From CADEED01 sp035995425 (GTDB lineage Bacteria > Pseudomonadota > Gammaproteobacteria > Steroidobacterales > Steroidobacteraceae), in NCBI GenBank assembly GCA_035995425.1, contig DASYKM010000173.1, positions 1 through 64,000 on the forward strand: DNA of 64,000 bases. Reading direction: 5' to 3'. The notes beneath the pieces are model-generated. The model saw only the letters and a program-made list of their open reading frames with translations, was not told the origin of the DNA and did no database searches. The position numbers were made by a program, and so were the translations under genes. How positions within the stretch are numbered: the first letter of the stretch is position 1; each line of letters begins with the position of its first letter. Of this stretch, positions 1 through 7,844 are shown piece by piece.

Positions 1-522
1 CTGGTGCGCGCGTTTGGCGATCTCACCGCGACGCTCGACGTGATGGTGGTGGACACCGCTCCGGGCATCGCCGGCTCGGTGTTGCAGTTTTCGCAGGCCG
101 CCCAGCAGGTGCTGGTGGTGATCTGCGATGAACCGGCGTCGCTCACCGACGCCTACGCTTTGATCAAGATCCTGAGCCGCGACCACGGCGTCAGCAAATT
201 CCGCGTGCTCGTCAACCAGGTGCGCGGGCGCGGCATGGGCCAGGGCCTGTTCCAGCGCTTCGAACGCGTGGCCACGCGCTTCCTGACCGTGGAGCTCGAC
301 TACGCCGGCGAAATCCCGGAAGACCCGTTCCTGCGCCGCTCAATCCGTGAACAGCGTCCCGTTGTGCAGGCGTATCCGCAGTCGCCGGCCTCCATAGCTC
401 TCAAGACCTTAGGGCTCCGGGCCGATATGTGGCCAGTAGCAGAGGGTCCCCGGGGAAACGTGGAGTTCTTCGTCGAGCGCCTGATCCGCCGTCCATCGGT
501 TCGCCTCGAGGTGGTTCGATGA
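1..522 (+). CDS. fleN: Flagellar number regulator FleN/FlhG, MinD-like ATPase (5' end outside window)
   Basis: This is the C-terminal 173 residues of a MinD/ParA-family ATPase; the frame is open to base 1, so the Walker A region lies upstream of the window. Visible family features are the VVDTAPG segment (Walker B region), a DEPASLTDAY stretch and the conserved VNQV motif. FleN/FlhG limits flagellar number and, in Pseudomonas, antagonises the sigma-54 activator FleQ. Identification rests on this C-terminal pattern plus the neighbour fliA, which follows fleN in polar flagellates. Its stop overlaps the fliA start (ATGA). An ordinary MinD is excluded mainly by context. Confidence 0.9.
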   Translation: MVRAFGDLTATLDVMVVDTAPGIAGSVLQFSQAAQQVLVVICDEPASLTDAYALIKILSRDHGVSKFRVLVNQVRGRGMGQGLFQRFERVATRFLTVELDYAGEIPEDPFLRRSIREQRPVVQAYPQSPASIALKTLGLRADMWPVAEGPRGNVEFFVERLIRRPSVRLEVVR

Positions 523-1238
523 CAGGAGTGAGCGCTTACAGCCAGCGCCCCAACGCCCGGGAGACCGAAGCGCTGGTGATGCGCCATGCCGAGCTGGTGA
601 AGCGAATCGCTTACCACCTCGCCGGGCGATTGCCTGCGTCCGTCGAAGTCGATGACCTGATCCAGGCCGGCATGCTCGGGCTGCTCGAAGCGGCCGCGAA
701 CTACTCGGCCGGTCGCGGCGCCAGTTTCGAAACGTACGCCGGAATTCGCATTCGCGGCGCCATGCTCGATGGCCTGCGCAAACTCGATTGGGCGCCGCGC
801 TCGGTGCATCGCAAGGCGCGCGCCGTTGCGAATGCCATCCGCGAGCTCGAAGCCGAGATCGGCCGCGAAGCACGCGACACGGACGTGGCCGCGAAGATGG
901 GCGTGAGCCTGGATGAGTACCACCGCATCGTCGAAGACGCCGCGGGTTGTCAGATTGCGAGCCTCACCACCGAAGAGGGTGAGATCAATGCCACCGATCC
1001 GGACGCGGACCCGTTCCGCGACGTCATCGATGAGAGATTCCGGGCGGCACTGACCGAGGCGATCGCGAACCTGCCGGATCGCGAGCGCACGGTGATGTCC
1101 CTGTACTACGACGACGAGCTGAACCTCAAGGAGATCGGAGCGGTGCTGAAAGTGAGCGAGTCGCGGATCTGCCAGATTCATGGCCAGGCGCTCACGCGTT
1201 TGCAGGCTCGCCTGTCGGGGTGGCGCGATCGTCTCTGA
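519..1238 (+). CDS. fliA: RNA polymerase sigma-28 factor FliA
   Basis: 239-residue flagellar sigma factor directing late flagellar and chemotaxis transcription. Region 2 begins with ETEALVMRHAELVKRIAYHL and continues through VEVDDLIQAGMLGLLEAA. Region 3 has the FliA-typical RGAMLDGLRKLDWAPRSV. Region 4 is the LPDRERTVMSLYYDDELNLK helix-turn-helix ending in SRICQIHGQAL. The ATG at 519 is chosen because it overlaps the fleN stop in an ATGA junction and has GAGGTGG just upstream; a 30-residue extension in the same frame lacks homology. Usual length for the family. A target promoter appears 2.4 kb downstream, in front of the HDOD genes. Confidence 0.95.
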   Translation: MTGVSAYSQRPNARETEALVMRHAELVKRIAYHLAGRLPASVEVDDLIQAGMLGLLEAAANYSAGRGASFETYAGIRIRGAMLDGLRKLDWAPRSVHRKARAVANAIRELEAEIGREARDTDVAAKMGVSLDEYHRIVEDAAGCQIASLTTEEGEINATDPDADPFRDVIDERFRAALTEAIANLPDRERTVMSLYYDDELNLKEIGAVLKVSESRICQIHGQALTRLQARLSGWRDRL

Positions 1239-1252
1239 CGACGCCTTGAACC

Positions 1253-1993
1253 ATGGACATTCTGTCGGTCATAGGAATAGTCCTCGCGCTGTGCGCGGTG
1301 ATGATTGGTGCCATCCTCAAGGGCGCCGGTCTGCACGCGTTGCTCTCCTCGGCCGCGTTCATGATCGTCGTGGTCGGAACTTTCGCCTCGACTTTCATCC
1401 AGACACCGCTGCCGGTCTTCAAGCTCGCCATGGCCCGTCTCGCCTGGGTGTTCAAGCCGCCGCAGATCGCGGCCGAAGCACTCATCCAGAAAATCATCGA
1501 GTGGAGCAACATCGCCCGCAAGCAGGGATTGTTAGGTCTCGAGCCCATGATCAAGCTCGAGGACGATGCCTTCGTGCAGAAGGGCCTGCAGCTCGTGGTC
1601 GACGGCTCGGAGCCGGATGCGATTCGCAGCATCATGGAAGTTGAAATGAGCGTGCGCGAGCACGCCGACAATCGCGCCGCCAAAGTCTGGGAGAGCATGG
1701 GCATCTATTCCCCCACGCTCGGCATCATCGGCGCCGTGCTCGGCCTCATGGCCGTCATGCAGAACCTCGCCGATCCCTCGAAGCTCGGCCATGGCATCGC
1801 CGCGGCGTTCACCGCCACCGTGTACGGTATCGGGCTCGCGAACCTGTTTTTCCTGCCGTTCGCCGGCAAGCTCAAGGGCATCATCTCCGAGCAGACCCAG
1901 GTGCGCGAGATGATCATCGAGGGCATGATTTCCATCGCCCAGGGCGAGAACCCGCGCGCGATCGAGTCGAAGCTTCACGGGTACCTCCACTAG
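1253..1993 (+). CDS. motC: Flagellar motor stator protein MotC (MotA/PomA family)
   Basis: 246-residue inner-membrane stator subunit, sized for the sodium-type/MotC branch rather than the longer MotA. Four hydrophobic segments are visible: residues 1-20, about 28-50, about 145-170 and about 178-200. The last pair carries the conserved YSPTLGIIGAVLGLM proline/glycine segment that couples ion flow to torque. The cytoplasmic loop between TM2 and TM3 contains charged KIIEWSNIARKQG-type residues. It forms a unit with motD nine bases downstream. In Pseudomonas the motAB and motCD stators coexist; whether a second stator exists here cannot be seen. Confidence 0.9.
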   Translation: MDILSVIGIVLALCAVMIGAILKGAGLHALLSSAAFMIVVVGTFASTFIQTPLPVFKLAMARLAWVFKPPQIAAEALIQKIIEWSNIARKQGLLGLEPMIKLEDDAFVQKGLQLVVDGSEPDAIRSIMEVEMSVREHADNRAAKVWESMGIYSPTLGIIGAVLGLMAVMQNLADPSKLGHGIAAAFTATVYGIGLANLFFLPFAGKLKGIISEQTQVREMIIEGMISIAQGENPRAIESKLHGYLH

Positions 1994-2002
1994 CGAGGTC
2001 CC

Positions 2003-3007
2003 ATGGCCAGAAAGCGCAAACACGAAGATCACGCCAATCACGAAGCCTGGGCCATTCCCTTCGGCGACCTGATGTGCCTGCTGCTGGCGTTCTTCGTGGT
2101 GATGTACGCGATCTCCTCGATCAACGAGGGCAAGTTCCGCGTGCTCTCCGATTCGCTGCAGGCCGCGTTTCGCGGCTCACCCAAGACGCTCGAACCGGTG
2201 CAGGTCGGTGAGAAGACGCGTGGCAGCGGCGCCGACATCGCCGTCTCCATCGTGCAGCAGGCCAATATCGAAGGACAGCCGCGGCAGATGCTCGAGGCAG
2301 TCTCGGTTGGACAGGAGCATGGCAAGGGTCTCGGACCCTCGCGCGACAACGGCACCGGCAAAGGTCGCGACAAGGTCGAAGTGGTGGTTCCGCCCGAGCT
2401 CGCCAAGGTGGCCGACGAAGTCGAGAAGTCACTGGCCCTGTTGGTCAACGCGGAGCTGGTGACAGTGCGGCGCCATTCCTTCTGGATCGAGGTCGAGATT
2501 CGCGCCGACATCTTGTTCCCGAGCGGCGTCGCAACCATCGCGCCGTCGGCGGTACCGGCGCTCGCGGCGCTCTCGAAGGCGCTGGCCCCATTTCCGAATC
2601 CGATTCGCGTCGAAGGCCACACTGACAACGTGCCCATCAAGACCGCGGCGTTTCCTTCCAACTGGGAGTTGTCGTCGGCGCGTGCCGCGACCGTGGTGCA
2701 CCTGCTGGCCAATGGCGGTGTGGCGGCGAATCGCCTGTCGGTCATTGGCCTCGGCGAGTGGCATCCCATCCATCCCAACGACACGGCGGAAGGCCGCAAT
2801 GCCAACCGGCGCGTGTTGTTGGTGATTCTCTCCGGCGCCGCGGATTCGCCCGACAACAACGCGGTGCCGCTGCCCGACATCGATCGCTCGGAGCCGGCGG
2901 AGCCGCAGGCGGTGCCGGGCGAATTGGCGGCGCCCGTCCTGCCGGCCGCCGCGGCAATCACCCGCAGCACGATCTTGCCGCCCGGTGTGACGGCGGCCTC
3001 GAACTAG
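2003..3007 (+). CDS. motD: Flagellar motor protein MotD (MotB family, OmpA-like peptidoglycan-binding)
   Basis: 334-residue MotB-type stator partner. A short charged N-terminus precedes one transmembrane helix (about residues 17-40), which holds the essential ion-binding aspartate, Asp22 (IPFGDLMCLLLAFFVVMY). A periplasmic linker follows. The OmpA-like domain, about residues 165-280, is marked by VEGHTDNVPI and the SNWELSSARA repeat signature and anchors the stator to peptidoglycan. A proline/alanine-rich tail ends the protein. Start ATG has GAGG six bases upstream. MotD rather than MotB is inferred from pairing with motC after fleN-fliA. Confidence 0.9.
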   Translation: MARKRKHEDHANHEAWAIPFGDLMCLLLAFFVVMYAISSINEGKFRVLSDSLQAAFRGSPKTLEPVQVGEKTRGSGADIAVSIVQQANIEGQPRQMLEAVSVGQEHGKGLGPSRDNGTGKGRDKVEVVVPPELAKVADEVEKSLALLVNAELVTVRRHSFWIEVEIRADILFPSGVATIAPSAVPALAALSKALAPFPNPIRVEGHTDNVPIKTAAFPSNWELSSARAATVVHLLANGGVAANRLSVIGLGEWHPIHPNDTAEGRNANRRVLLVILSGAADSPDNNAVPLPDIDRSEPAEPQAVPGELAAPVLPAAAAITRSTILPPGVTAASN

Positions 3008-3021
3008 TTTGACGGAAAGCG

Positions 3022-3038
3022 CTGGCACGAATCCTGCT
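3022..3038 (+). promoter_or_regulatory. Sigma-54 (RpoN) -24/-12 promoter candidate
   Basis: CTGGCACGAATCCTGCT matches the RpoN consensus YTGGCACGrNNNTTGCW with one mismatch (C for the first T of TTGC). The GG and GC dinucleotides are separated by exactly ten bases as required. Predicted start would fall near 3049, about 40 bases before the DUF2802 gene, which has its own GAGGAGAG ribosome-binding site. In polar flagellates sigma-54 with FleQ drives middle flagellar genes, so the context fits. Confidence 0.6.
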
Positions 3039-3089
3039 CCATCAGTCCGTCGCGTCTCGCTGCGACGGTGAATTGACGAGGAGAGGCCG

Positions 3090-3536
3090 ATGTCTTTCGA
3101 GAATCCCGAAGCCTGGTTGTTAGCGTTGCGCGCCGGACTGCTGCTGGCGGCGTTCGCCGCTCTTGCCTGGGCACTGGTGGCGTCACGGCGCGAGGCGGCA
3201 ATGAGTTTTCTGCGCCTGTCGGCCCAACACAGCCAGGCGCTCAACGAGATCCAGCAACTCGGCGTGAAATTGAGCGAGCTTCGCGCGCAGGTGCACGATC
3301 TGTCCTTGCCGGCTCCGATGGTGACGCCGCGACCCGTTCCGGCGCCGCCGCCGCAGGCCATGGCGCCGGCAATGCCCAGCATCACCCCGAGTGGCGCGCG
3401 CGGCTACGAGATGGCGATCCGCATGGCGCGCGCTGCAGCCAGCATCGACGAGATTGTTGCCAGTTGCGGCACTACACGCTCGGAAGCGCGCCTGCTGCGC
3501 CGCCTGCACTGCGCCAGCGGCGCCACGGCTGCTTGA
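3090..3536 (+). CDS. DUF2802 family protein of flagellar clusters
   Basis: 148-residue protein with an N-terminal membrane anchor (about residues 8-30), a helical segment (LSAQHSQALNEIQQLGVKLS, about 41-60), a proline/alanine-rich linker and a C-terminal DUF2802 helical domain (YEMAIRMARAAASIDEIVAS followed by CGTTRSEARLLRRLH). DUF2802 genes recurrently sit at the end of motCD/che clusters in gammaproteobacteria; the biochemical role is unknown to me. GAGGAGAG precedes the ATG, and a sigma-54-type promoter lies 50-70 bases upstream, so it may be transcribed apart from motCD. Confidence 0.8.
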   Translation: MSFENPEAWLLALRAGLLLAAFAALAWALVASRREAAMSFLRLSAQHSQALNEIQQLGVKLSELRAQVHDLSLPAPMVTPRPVPAPPPQAMAPAMPSITPSGARGYEMAIRMARAAASIDEIVASCGTTRSEARLLRRLHCASGATAA

Positions 3537-3602
3537 CATATCGCCCGTTCGACCGGTGGAAGCGCGGCCGACGTACGCGGGTCACATTCGCTCCGAAACA
3601 GT

Positions 3603-3629
3603 TAAATAGTCCCCGTCTGTTACCGATAA
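3603..3629 (+). promoter_or_regulatory. FliA (sigma-28) promoter upstream of the HDOD triad
   Basis: TAAA at 3603-3606, exactly 15 bases, then ACCGATAA at 3622-3629. The FliA consensus is TAAA-N15-GCCGATAA, so the only mismatch is the first base of the -10. The last -10 base lies seven bases before the ATG at 3637, which would put transcription start at or within a base of the start codon. No Shine-Dalgarno is present there, consistent with a leaderless mRNA. Confidence 0.75.
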
Positions 3630-3636
3630 CCATTGC

Positions 3637-4542
3637 ATGAGTCTGGATCAGAATTCCGTATTTCCCGCGTCGCGCCTGCGCGCAGGGTCGGGTCACGGCT
3701 CCGACGCTTCACGCCTGGTTGAAGCGCTGACCGTCGAGCTTGCGGGCGAGAAGATCGACCTGCCGAGTTTTCCGGAGGTCGCGGTGCGCGTGCGCAAGGC
3801 GCTCACCAACGACCAGGTCGTCATCGATCACGTGGTGCGGGTGATCAGCGCCGAGCCGGCGCTCGCCGCGCGCCTGATGCAGCTGGCGAATTCCGCCGCG
3901 CTCAATGCGAGCGGCAAGCGCCTCACGGATCTGCGTACCGCGATCTCGCGCATCGGTTTCAACATGGCGCGCAGCGCCACCATTGCCTTCGCGATGTCGC
4001 AGCTGCGGCGCGCGGAAGCCTACAAAGGTCTCGATGAGCCGCTGACCGAGCTGTGGCACCACAGCGCGCACGTCGCCGCGGTGAGCCACGTGGTGGCCAA
4101 GCGGTTCACCCAGGTGAACGCCGACACGGCGCTGCTCGCCGGACTGTTGCAGGGCGTCGGCAAACTCTATCTACTGACGCGTGCCTCGCGCTTCCCGGCG
4201 CTGCTGCAGGACGTGGGCACCTATCAACGCCTGGTCGCCGAGTGGCATGGCCGGGTCGCCGCGGCCATCCTGCGCAACTGGGAGATGGCCGAAGAAGTGG
4301 TCACCGCGGCCATCGCCAGCGAGAACATGGAGCGCGAGCATGAAGGCGCCACCGATCTCACCGACGTGCTGGCCGTGGGTAGCGCGCTCGCGGCGCTCGG
4401 CCCGGACCCGCAGGCGGAACAGATGTTGTTTCTCGGCATGCCGGCGGCTCGCCGCATGAAGCTCGACTCGAAATCCTGCGCCGCCGCTCTCGCGGAGTCG
4501 CACGGCGAAATCACCTCACTACGGCAGGCACTCGGAGCATGA
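3637..4542 (+). CDS. HDOD domain signalling protein 1 of 3
   Basis: 301-residue HDOD protein. HDOD domains are HD-phosphohydrolase-like folds without catalytic metal residues and act in signalling linked to flagella, chemotaxis and c-di-GMP. The domain spans about residues 28-225: LPSFPEVAVRV opening, LANSAALNASGKRLTDLRTA core, then ARSATIAFAM. The position of the HD pair reads LLQGVGK (Q and G), so hydrolase activity is not expected. A short C-terminal helix ends in EITSLRQALG. It is the first of three tandem paralogues, overlaps the next gene by 4 bp and lies behind a sigma-28-type promoter with no ribosome-binding site. Confidence 0.9.
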   Translation: MSLDQNSVFPASRLRAGSGHGSDASRLVEALTVELAGEKIDLPSFPEVAVRVRKALTNDQVVIDHVVRVISAEPALAARLMQLANSAALNASGKRLTDLRTAISRIGFNMARSATIAFAMSQLRRAEAYKGLDEPLTELWHHSAHVAAVSHVVAKRFTQVNADTALLAGLLQGVGKLYLLTRASRFPALLQDVGTYQRLVAEWHGRVAAAILRNWEMAEEVVTAAIASENMEREHEGATDLTDVLAVGSALAALGPDPQAEQMLFLGMPAARRMKLDSKSCAAALAESHGEITSLRQALGA

Positions 4543-5432
4543 GTCAGGCGGAGATCGCAACGACGGTTGAAACGCGCGCATTGCCGAACACGGTGGTGTT
4601 CGGCTTCGTGAAGGCGCTCGCCGCGGAATTGTCGAAGGGGCAGGTGGAGCTGCCGTCGGTGCCTGACATCGTGATCAAGCTGCAGAAGACGTTGTCCGAC
4701 GAGAATGTGACCAACGAGACGGTGGTGATGGTGGTCGGCTCCGAGCCCATGCTCGCCGGCAAACTCATGAACATGGCGAATTCGGCGGCGCTGAACACCT
4801 CGGGCCGCAAGATCGCCGATCTGCGCCAGGCCGTGGCGCGCGTGGGATTCAACATCGTGCGTTCGGCCGCGCTCGCGTTTGCGGTGGAACAGCTGCGCAG
4901 ATCCCCGGAGTTCGCGCACCTGGAAGGACCGCTGGACGTACTGTGGAAGAGCAGCGTGCAGATCGCGGCGTTGTCGCACGTGATCGCGCGGCGCTTCACT
5001 TCGCTGAATGGCGATACGGCGTTGCTGGCGGGCCTCATGCACAACGTCGGCCGCATCTACATCCTGACGCGCGCCAGCAAACACCCGTCTCTCGTGGCCG
5101 ATCCGCTCACCTACAACTCGATCGTGCGCGACTGGCACACCAACGTTGCGAAAGCGTTGCTCGAGAACTGGCAGGTCGCCGAAGAAATCGTCGAGGCGGT
5201 CGCGGGCCACGAGGATCTGGACCGCGAACAACGCGGGCCGGTGACCTTGACCGACGTGTTGTCGCTGGCGACGCTGGTGGAAAGAAATCGGAACGGCACG
5301 GAAATGCACGCACCCGATGAGGCGCTGATGAAGGGATTGCGACGGCTGCAACTGAGCTTGCGTGACTGCCACAGCGTGATCGACGAGTCCGCGGAAGAAA
5401 TCGCGACGCTCAAAGCTGCACTCGGAGGCTAA
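4539..5432 (+). CDS. HDOD domain signalling protein 2 of 3
   Basis: 297-residue paralogue of its two neighbours. Shared landmarks are LPSVPDIVIKLQ, MANSAALNTSGRKIADLRQA and VRSAALAFAVEQLRRSPEF. The HD position reads LMHNVGR, keeping the histidine but replacing the aspartate with asparagine, so metal-dependent hydrolysis is unlikely. The C-terminus again ends with an acidic helix, EEIATLKAALGG. Translationally coupled to the gene before it (ATGA) with GGAG just upstream. No regulator or effector domain is fused, so output probably passes through partner proteins. Confidence 0.9.
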   Translation: MSQAEIATTVETRALPNTVVFGFVKALAAELSKGQVELPSVPDIVIKLQKTLSDENVTNETVVMVVGSEPMLAGKLMNMANSAALNTSGRKIADLRQAVARVGFNIVRSAALAFAVEQLRRSPEFAHLEGPLDVLWKSSVQIAALSHVIARRFTSLNGDTALLAGLMHNVGRIYILTRASKHPSLVADPLTYNSIVRDWHTNVAKALLENWQVAEEIVEAVAGHEDLDREQRGPVTLTDVLSLATLVERNRNGTEMHAPDEALMKGLRRLQLSLRDCHSVIDESAEEIATLKAALGG

Positions 5433-5437
5433 GGGAC

Positions 5438-6328
5438 ATGGCCGTGATGGCGTTAGGGACGACTACCATCGAGAACATCGTCGCGCATGATGCAGCGGCG
5501 CTCGAGAAAGATCTGGCGGGAATCCGGCCCGATGCGCAGGTGACGCTGCCCGGTGTGCCGCAGATCGTCACCCGACTGCAACAGATGCTGAGCGACCCGG
5601 AGGTCGGCATTCCGCAGCTGGTGCCGGTGATCAACTACGAACCGGTCCTCGTGGGACGCGTGCTGCAGATGGCGAATTCCGCGGCGCTCAATCCGACGCG
5701 CAAGAAAGTCGGCGACATCCGCACGGCGGTGACGCGCGTCGGCTTCGACCTGCTGCGGTCGGCCGCGCTGGCGTACGCCATGCGGCAGCTGTCGCAGTCG
5801 CAACAGGTGAAGGATATTCGCCCGCACCTGGAGGCCTTGTGGGAGCGCAGCGCCTGGACGGCGGCCGTGTCGTTCGTGATCGCGCGCAAGTTCACGCGCG
5901 TGAATCGTGACCTGGCGTTTCTCGGCGGTCTCATGCACGGCGTCGGCAAACTGTTCATTCTCACGCGCGCCGCGCACTTTCCATTCGTGTTGCGCGACCG
6001 TACCCGGTACGGCGCCATCCTGCGCAAGTCGCACGCGCAGTTCGCGCGCGCCATTCTTTCCGGGTGGCGTGTCAACGAAGAGGTGATCGACGCGGTTGCC
6101 CATTACGAGAATCTAAATCGGGAAGTGGTCGGCGACGAGCCCGACCTGACCGACATTCTCGCCACCAGCTACCTCGTCGTGGGCCACGCCGGCCGCATGC
6201 ACGACCTGTCGATGACGGTGGAAAAGATCGCCGCCTTCTCGCGCCTGCGACTCGACCTCATGGCCGTCGAGGAAACCCTCGAGCAGGCCAAGGAAGAGAT
6301 CGAGGACCTGAGGTTGGCCATAAAATAG
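5438..6328 (+). CDS. HDOD domain signalling protein 3 of 3
   Basis: 296-residue third paralogue, five bases after the previous stop. Landmarks are LPGVPQIVTRLQQMLSDPEV, MANSAALNPTRKKVGDIRTA and LLRSAALAYAMRQL. The HD position reads LMHGVGK (histidine kept, aspartate lost). The final helix EEIEDLRLAIK parallels the tails of the other two. The first in-frame start at 5438 follows AAGGGA. The gene closes the triad; a long inverted repeat begins four bases after its stop. The three are about 300 residues each and align end to end, indicating local duplication. Confidence 0.9.
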   Translation: MAVMALGTTTIENIVAHDAAALEKDLAGIRPDAQVTLPGVPQIVTRLQQMLSDPEVGIPQLVPVINYEPVLVGRVLQMANSAALNPTRKKVGDIRTAVTRVGFDLLRSAALAYAMRQLSQSQQVKDIRPHLEALWERSAWTAAVSFVIARKFTRVNRDLAFLGGLMHGVGKLFILTRAAHFPFVLRDRTRYGAILRKSHAQFARAILSGWRVNEEVIDAVAHYENLNREVVGDEPDLTDILATSYLVVGHAGRMHDLSMTVEKIAAFSRLRLDLMAVEETLEQAKEEIEDLRLAIK

Positions 6329-6332
6329 GCGG

Positions 6333-6430
6333 GTGGTACCGGGTTGGGATTCTCGTGAGAAGCGGCGGCCAGGTTGCGACTAGCCGGCGGCGGTAGTCCG
6401 TTTCTCACGAGAATCCCAACCCGGTACCAC
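6333..6430. repeat. Long inverted repeat, copy 1 of a three-copy family
   Basis: A perfect 29-bp inverted repeat: left arm 6333-6361 (GTGGTACCGGGTTGGGATTC followed by TCGTGAGAA) and right arm 6402-6430, separated by 40 bp. It lies four bases after the third HDOD stop and just upstream of the glutamine-synthetase-like operon. The arm core GGTACCGGGTTGGGATTCTC recurs at 30 kb, and with a 3-base change in one arm at 60 kb. No poly-T tract follows, so it is not a classic terminator. Confidence 0.95.
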
Positions 6431-6435
6431 TCCTC

Positions 6436-6460
6436 TATACTTCCGGGCCTCTCCTATATA
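6436..6460 (+). promoter_or_regulatory. Possible -10 elements of the glutamine-synthetase-like operon
   Basis: TATACT at 6436-6441 and TATATA at 6455-6460 lie between the inverted repeat and the ATG at 6474. With TATACT as -10, the leader would be about 26 nt and contain the purine stretch AGAAGAG. The -35 region would then fall inside the right arm of the inverted repeat. No good -35 hexamer is visible, so an activator or another sigma factor may be needed. Confidence 0.35.
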
Positions 6461-6473
6461 AGAAGAGCCGCCC

Positions 6474-7844
6474 ATGCAGCCCGAAAACGTCCGCACGGCC
6501 GCCGATGCCCGCAAGATCGTCGAGGAGCGCAAGCTCGATCATGTCAAGGTAGGTGTCTTCGACAACGACGGCATCATGCGCGGCAAGTACATGGGCCGCG
6601 ACAAATTCTTCTCCGCGCTCGACAAGGGCTTCGGCTTCTGCGACGTGGTGCTGGGCTGGGATTCCAACGACCAGCTCTACGACAACGTGAAGTACACCGG
6701 CTGGCACACCGCCTATCCGGACGCGCCGGTGCGCGTGCTGCCCGAGACCTGCCGCCCCGTGCCTTTCGAAGGCGACATGATCATGTTCCTCGGCGAGTTC
6801 GCCGAGAAGGCCGAAGCGGTCTGCCCGCGCGCCACGCTGCGCCGCGTACTCACCAAGGCCGACGACCTCGGCTACAAGGTGAACGCCGCCACCGAATTCG
6901 AATTCTTCATGTTCAAGGAGACGCCGGAGTCCGTGCGCGAGAAGGGCTTTCGCTCCCTCACCACCATGACGCCGGGATTCTTCGGCTACTCGGTGCTTCG
7001 CAGCTCCGTGCACTCCGAGTTCTATCACCAGCTCATGAAGATGTGCACCGAGCTGCGCATTCCGCTCGAAGGCCTGCACACCGAGACCGGCCCGGGCGTG
7101 CTCGAAGCCGCGATCCAGTACTGCGAAGCGCTCGAGGCCGCCGACCGCGGCGCGCTGTTCAAGACCTACACCAAGGTGCTCGCGCAACGCAACGGCATGA
7201 TGGCCACGTTCATGGCCAAGTGGTCCAAGGACTGGCCGGGGCAGAGCGGTCACATCCACACTTCGTTGGTGCGCAAGTCCGATGGCAAGGCCGCGTTCCA
7301 CGACGCCACCAAGCCGCACAACATGTCCGACGAAATGCGCTGGTACGTCGGCGGCCAGCAGAAGCTGATGCCGGAGTTGTTAGCCATGGTGGCCTGCACG
7401 GTGAACAGCTATTCGCGCCTGATCCCGGGATTCTGGGCGCCGACCACGGCAACCTGGGGCGTGGAGAACCGCACCTGCGCGCTGCGCGTGATACCCGGCG
7501 GCGCGTCGAGCCAGCGCGTGGAATACCGCATCGCCGCCGCCGACATCAACCCCTACCTGGCGCTCGCGGTCGCCATCGGCTCGGGACTCCACGGCATCGA
7601 AAACAAGATCGAGCCCGACCCGATGGTCGAAGGCAACGCCTACGAAAAGAAATTTCCGAAGAATCGCTCCCTGCCGCGCACGCTCACCGAGGCATCCGAG
7701 TGGCTGGAGAAATCCAAGGCCGGCCGCACGCTCTTTGGCGATGCCTTCGTCGAGCACTACGCGGCCAGCCGCGAATGGGAAGATCGCGAGTTCCGTCGCG
7801 CGATCACCGACTGGGAGCTCGCGCGTTACTTCGAGATCATTTGA
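6474..7844 (+). CDS. Glutamine synthetase-family gamma-glutamyl amine ligase (PuuA/IpuC/GlnA4-like)
   Basis: 456-residue cytoplasmic ATP-dependent ligase of the glutamine synthetase fold. Metal and ATP residues are visible: Glu141/Glu143 in ATEFEFFMF, Glu204 in GLHTETGPGVLEAA, His260 in GQSGHIHTSL and the VEYRIAAADINPYLALA segment. The adenylylation-loop tyrosine motif of housekeeping GlnA is not seen, and the C-terminal half resembles enzymes that glutamylate amines rather than ammonia. Neighbouring aldehyde and alcohol dehydrogenases, an amidotransferase and an ethanolamine-type permease suggest an amino alcohol as acceptor. Its stop overlaps the next start (TGATG). Substrate is inference. 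Confidence 0.85.
   Translation: MQPENVRTAADARKIVEERKLDHVKVGVFDNDGIMRGKYMGRDKFFSALDKGFGFCDVVLGWDSNDQLYDNVKYTGWHTAYPDAPVRVLPETCRPVPFEGDMIMFLGEFAEKAEAVCPRATLRRVLTKADDLGYKVNAATEFEFFMFKETPESVREKGFRSLTTMTPGFFGYSVLRSSVHSEFYHQLMKMCTELRIPLEGLHTETGPGVLEAAIQYCEALEAADRGALFKTYTKVLAQRNGMMATFMAKWSKDWPGQSGHIHTSLVRKSDGKAAFHDATKPHNMSDEMRWYVGGQQKLMPELLAMVACTVNSYSRLIPGFWAPTTATWGVENRTCALRVIPGGASSQRVEYRIAAADINPYLALAVAIGSGLHGIENKIEPDPMVEGNAYEKKFPKNRSLPRTLTEASEWLEKSKAGRTLFGDAFVEHYAASREWEDREFRRAITDWELARYFEII

Noticed and set aside
6333..6430. Integron attC site
   Set aside because: The arms contain GTTGGG and CCCAAC, but in the order opposite to attC ends, no gene cassettes or integrase are present, and the stem is too perfect.
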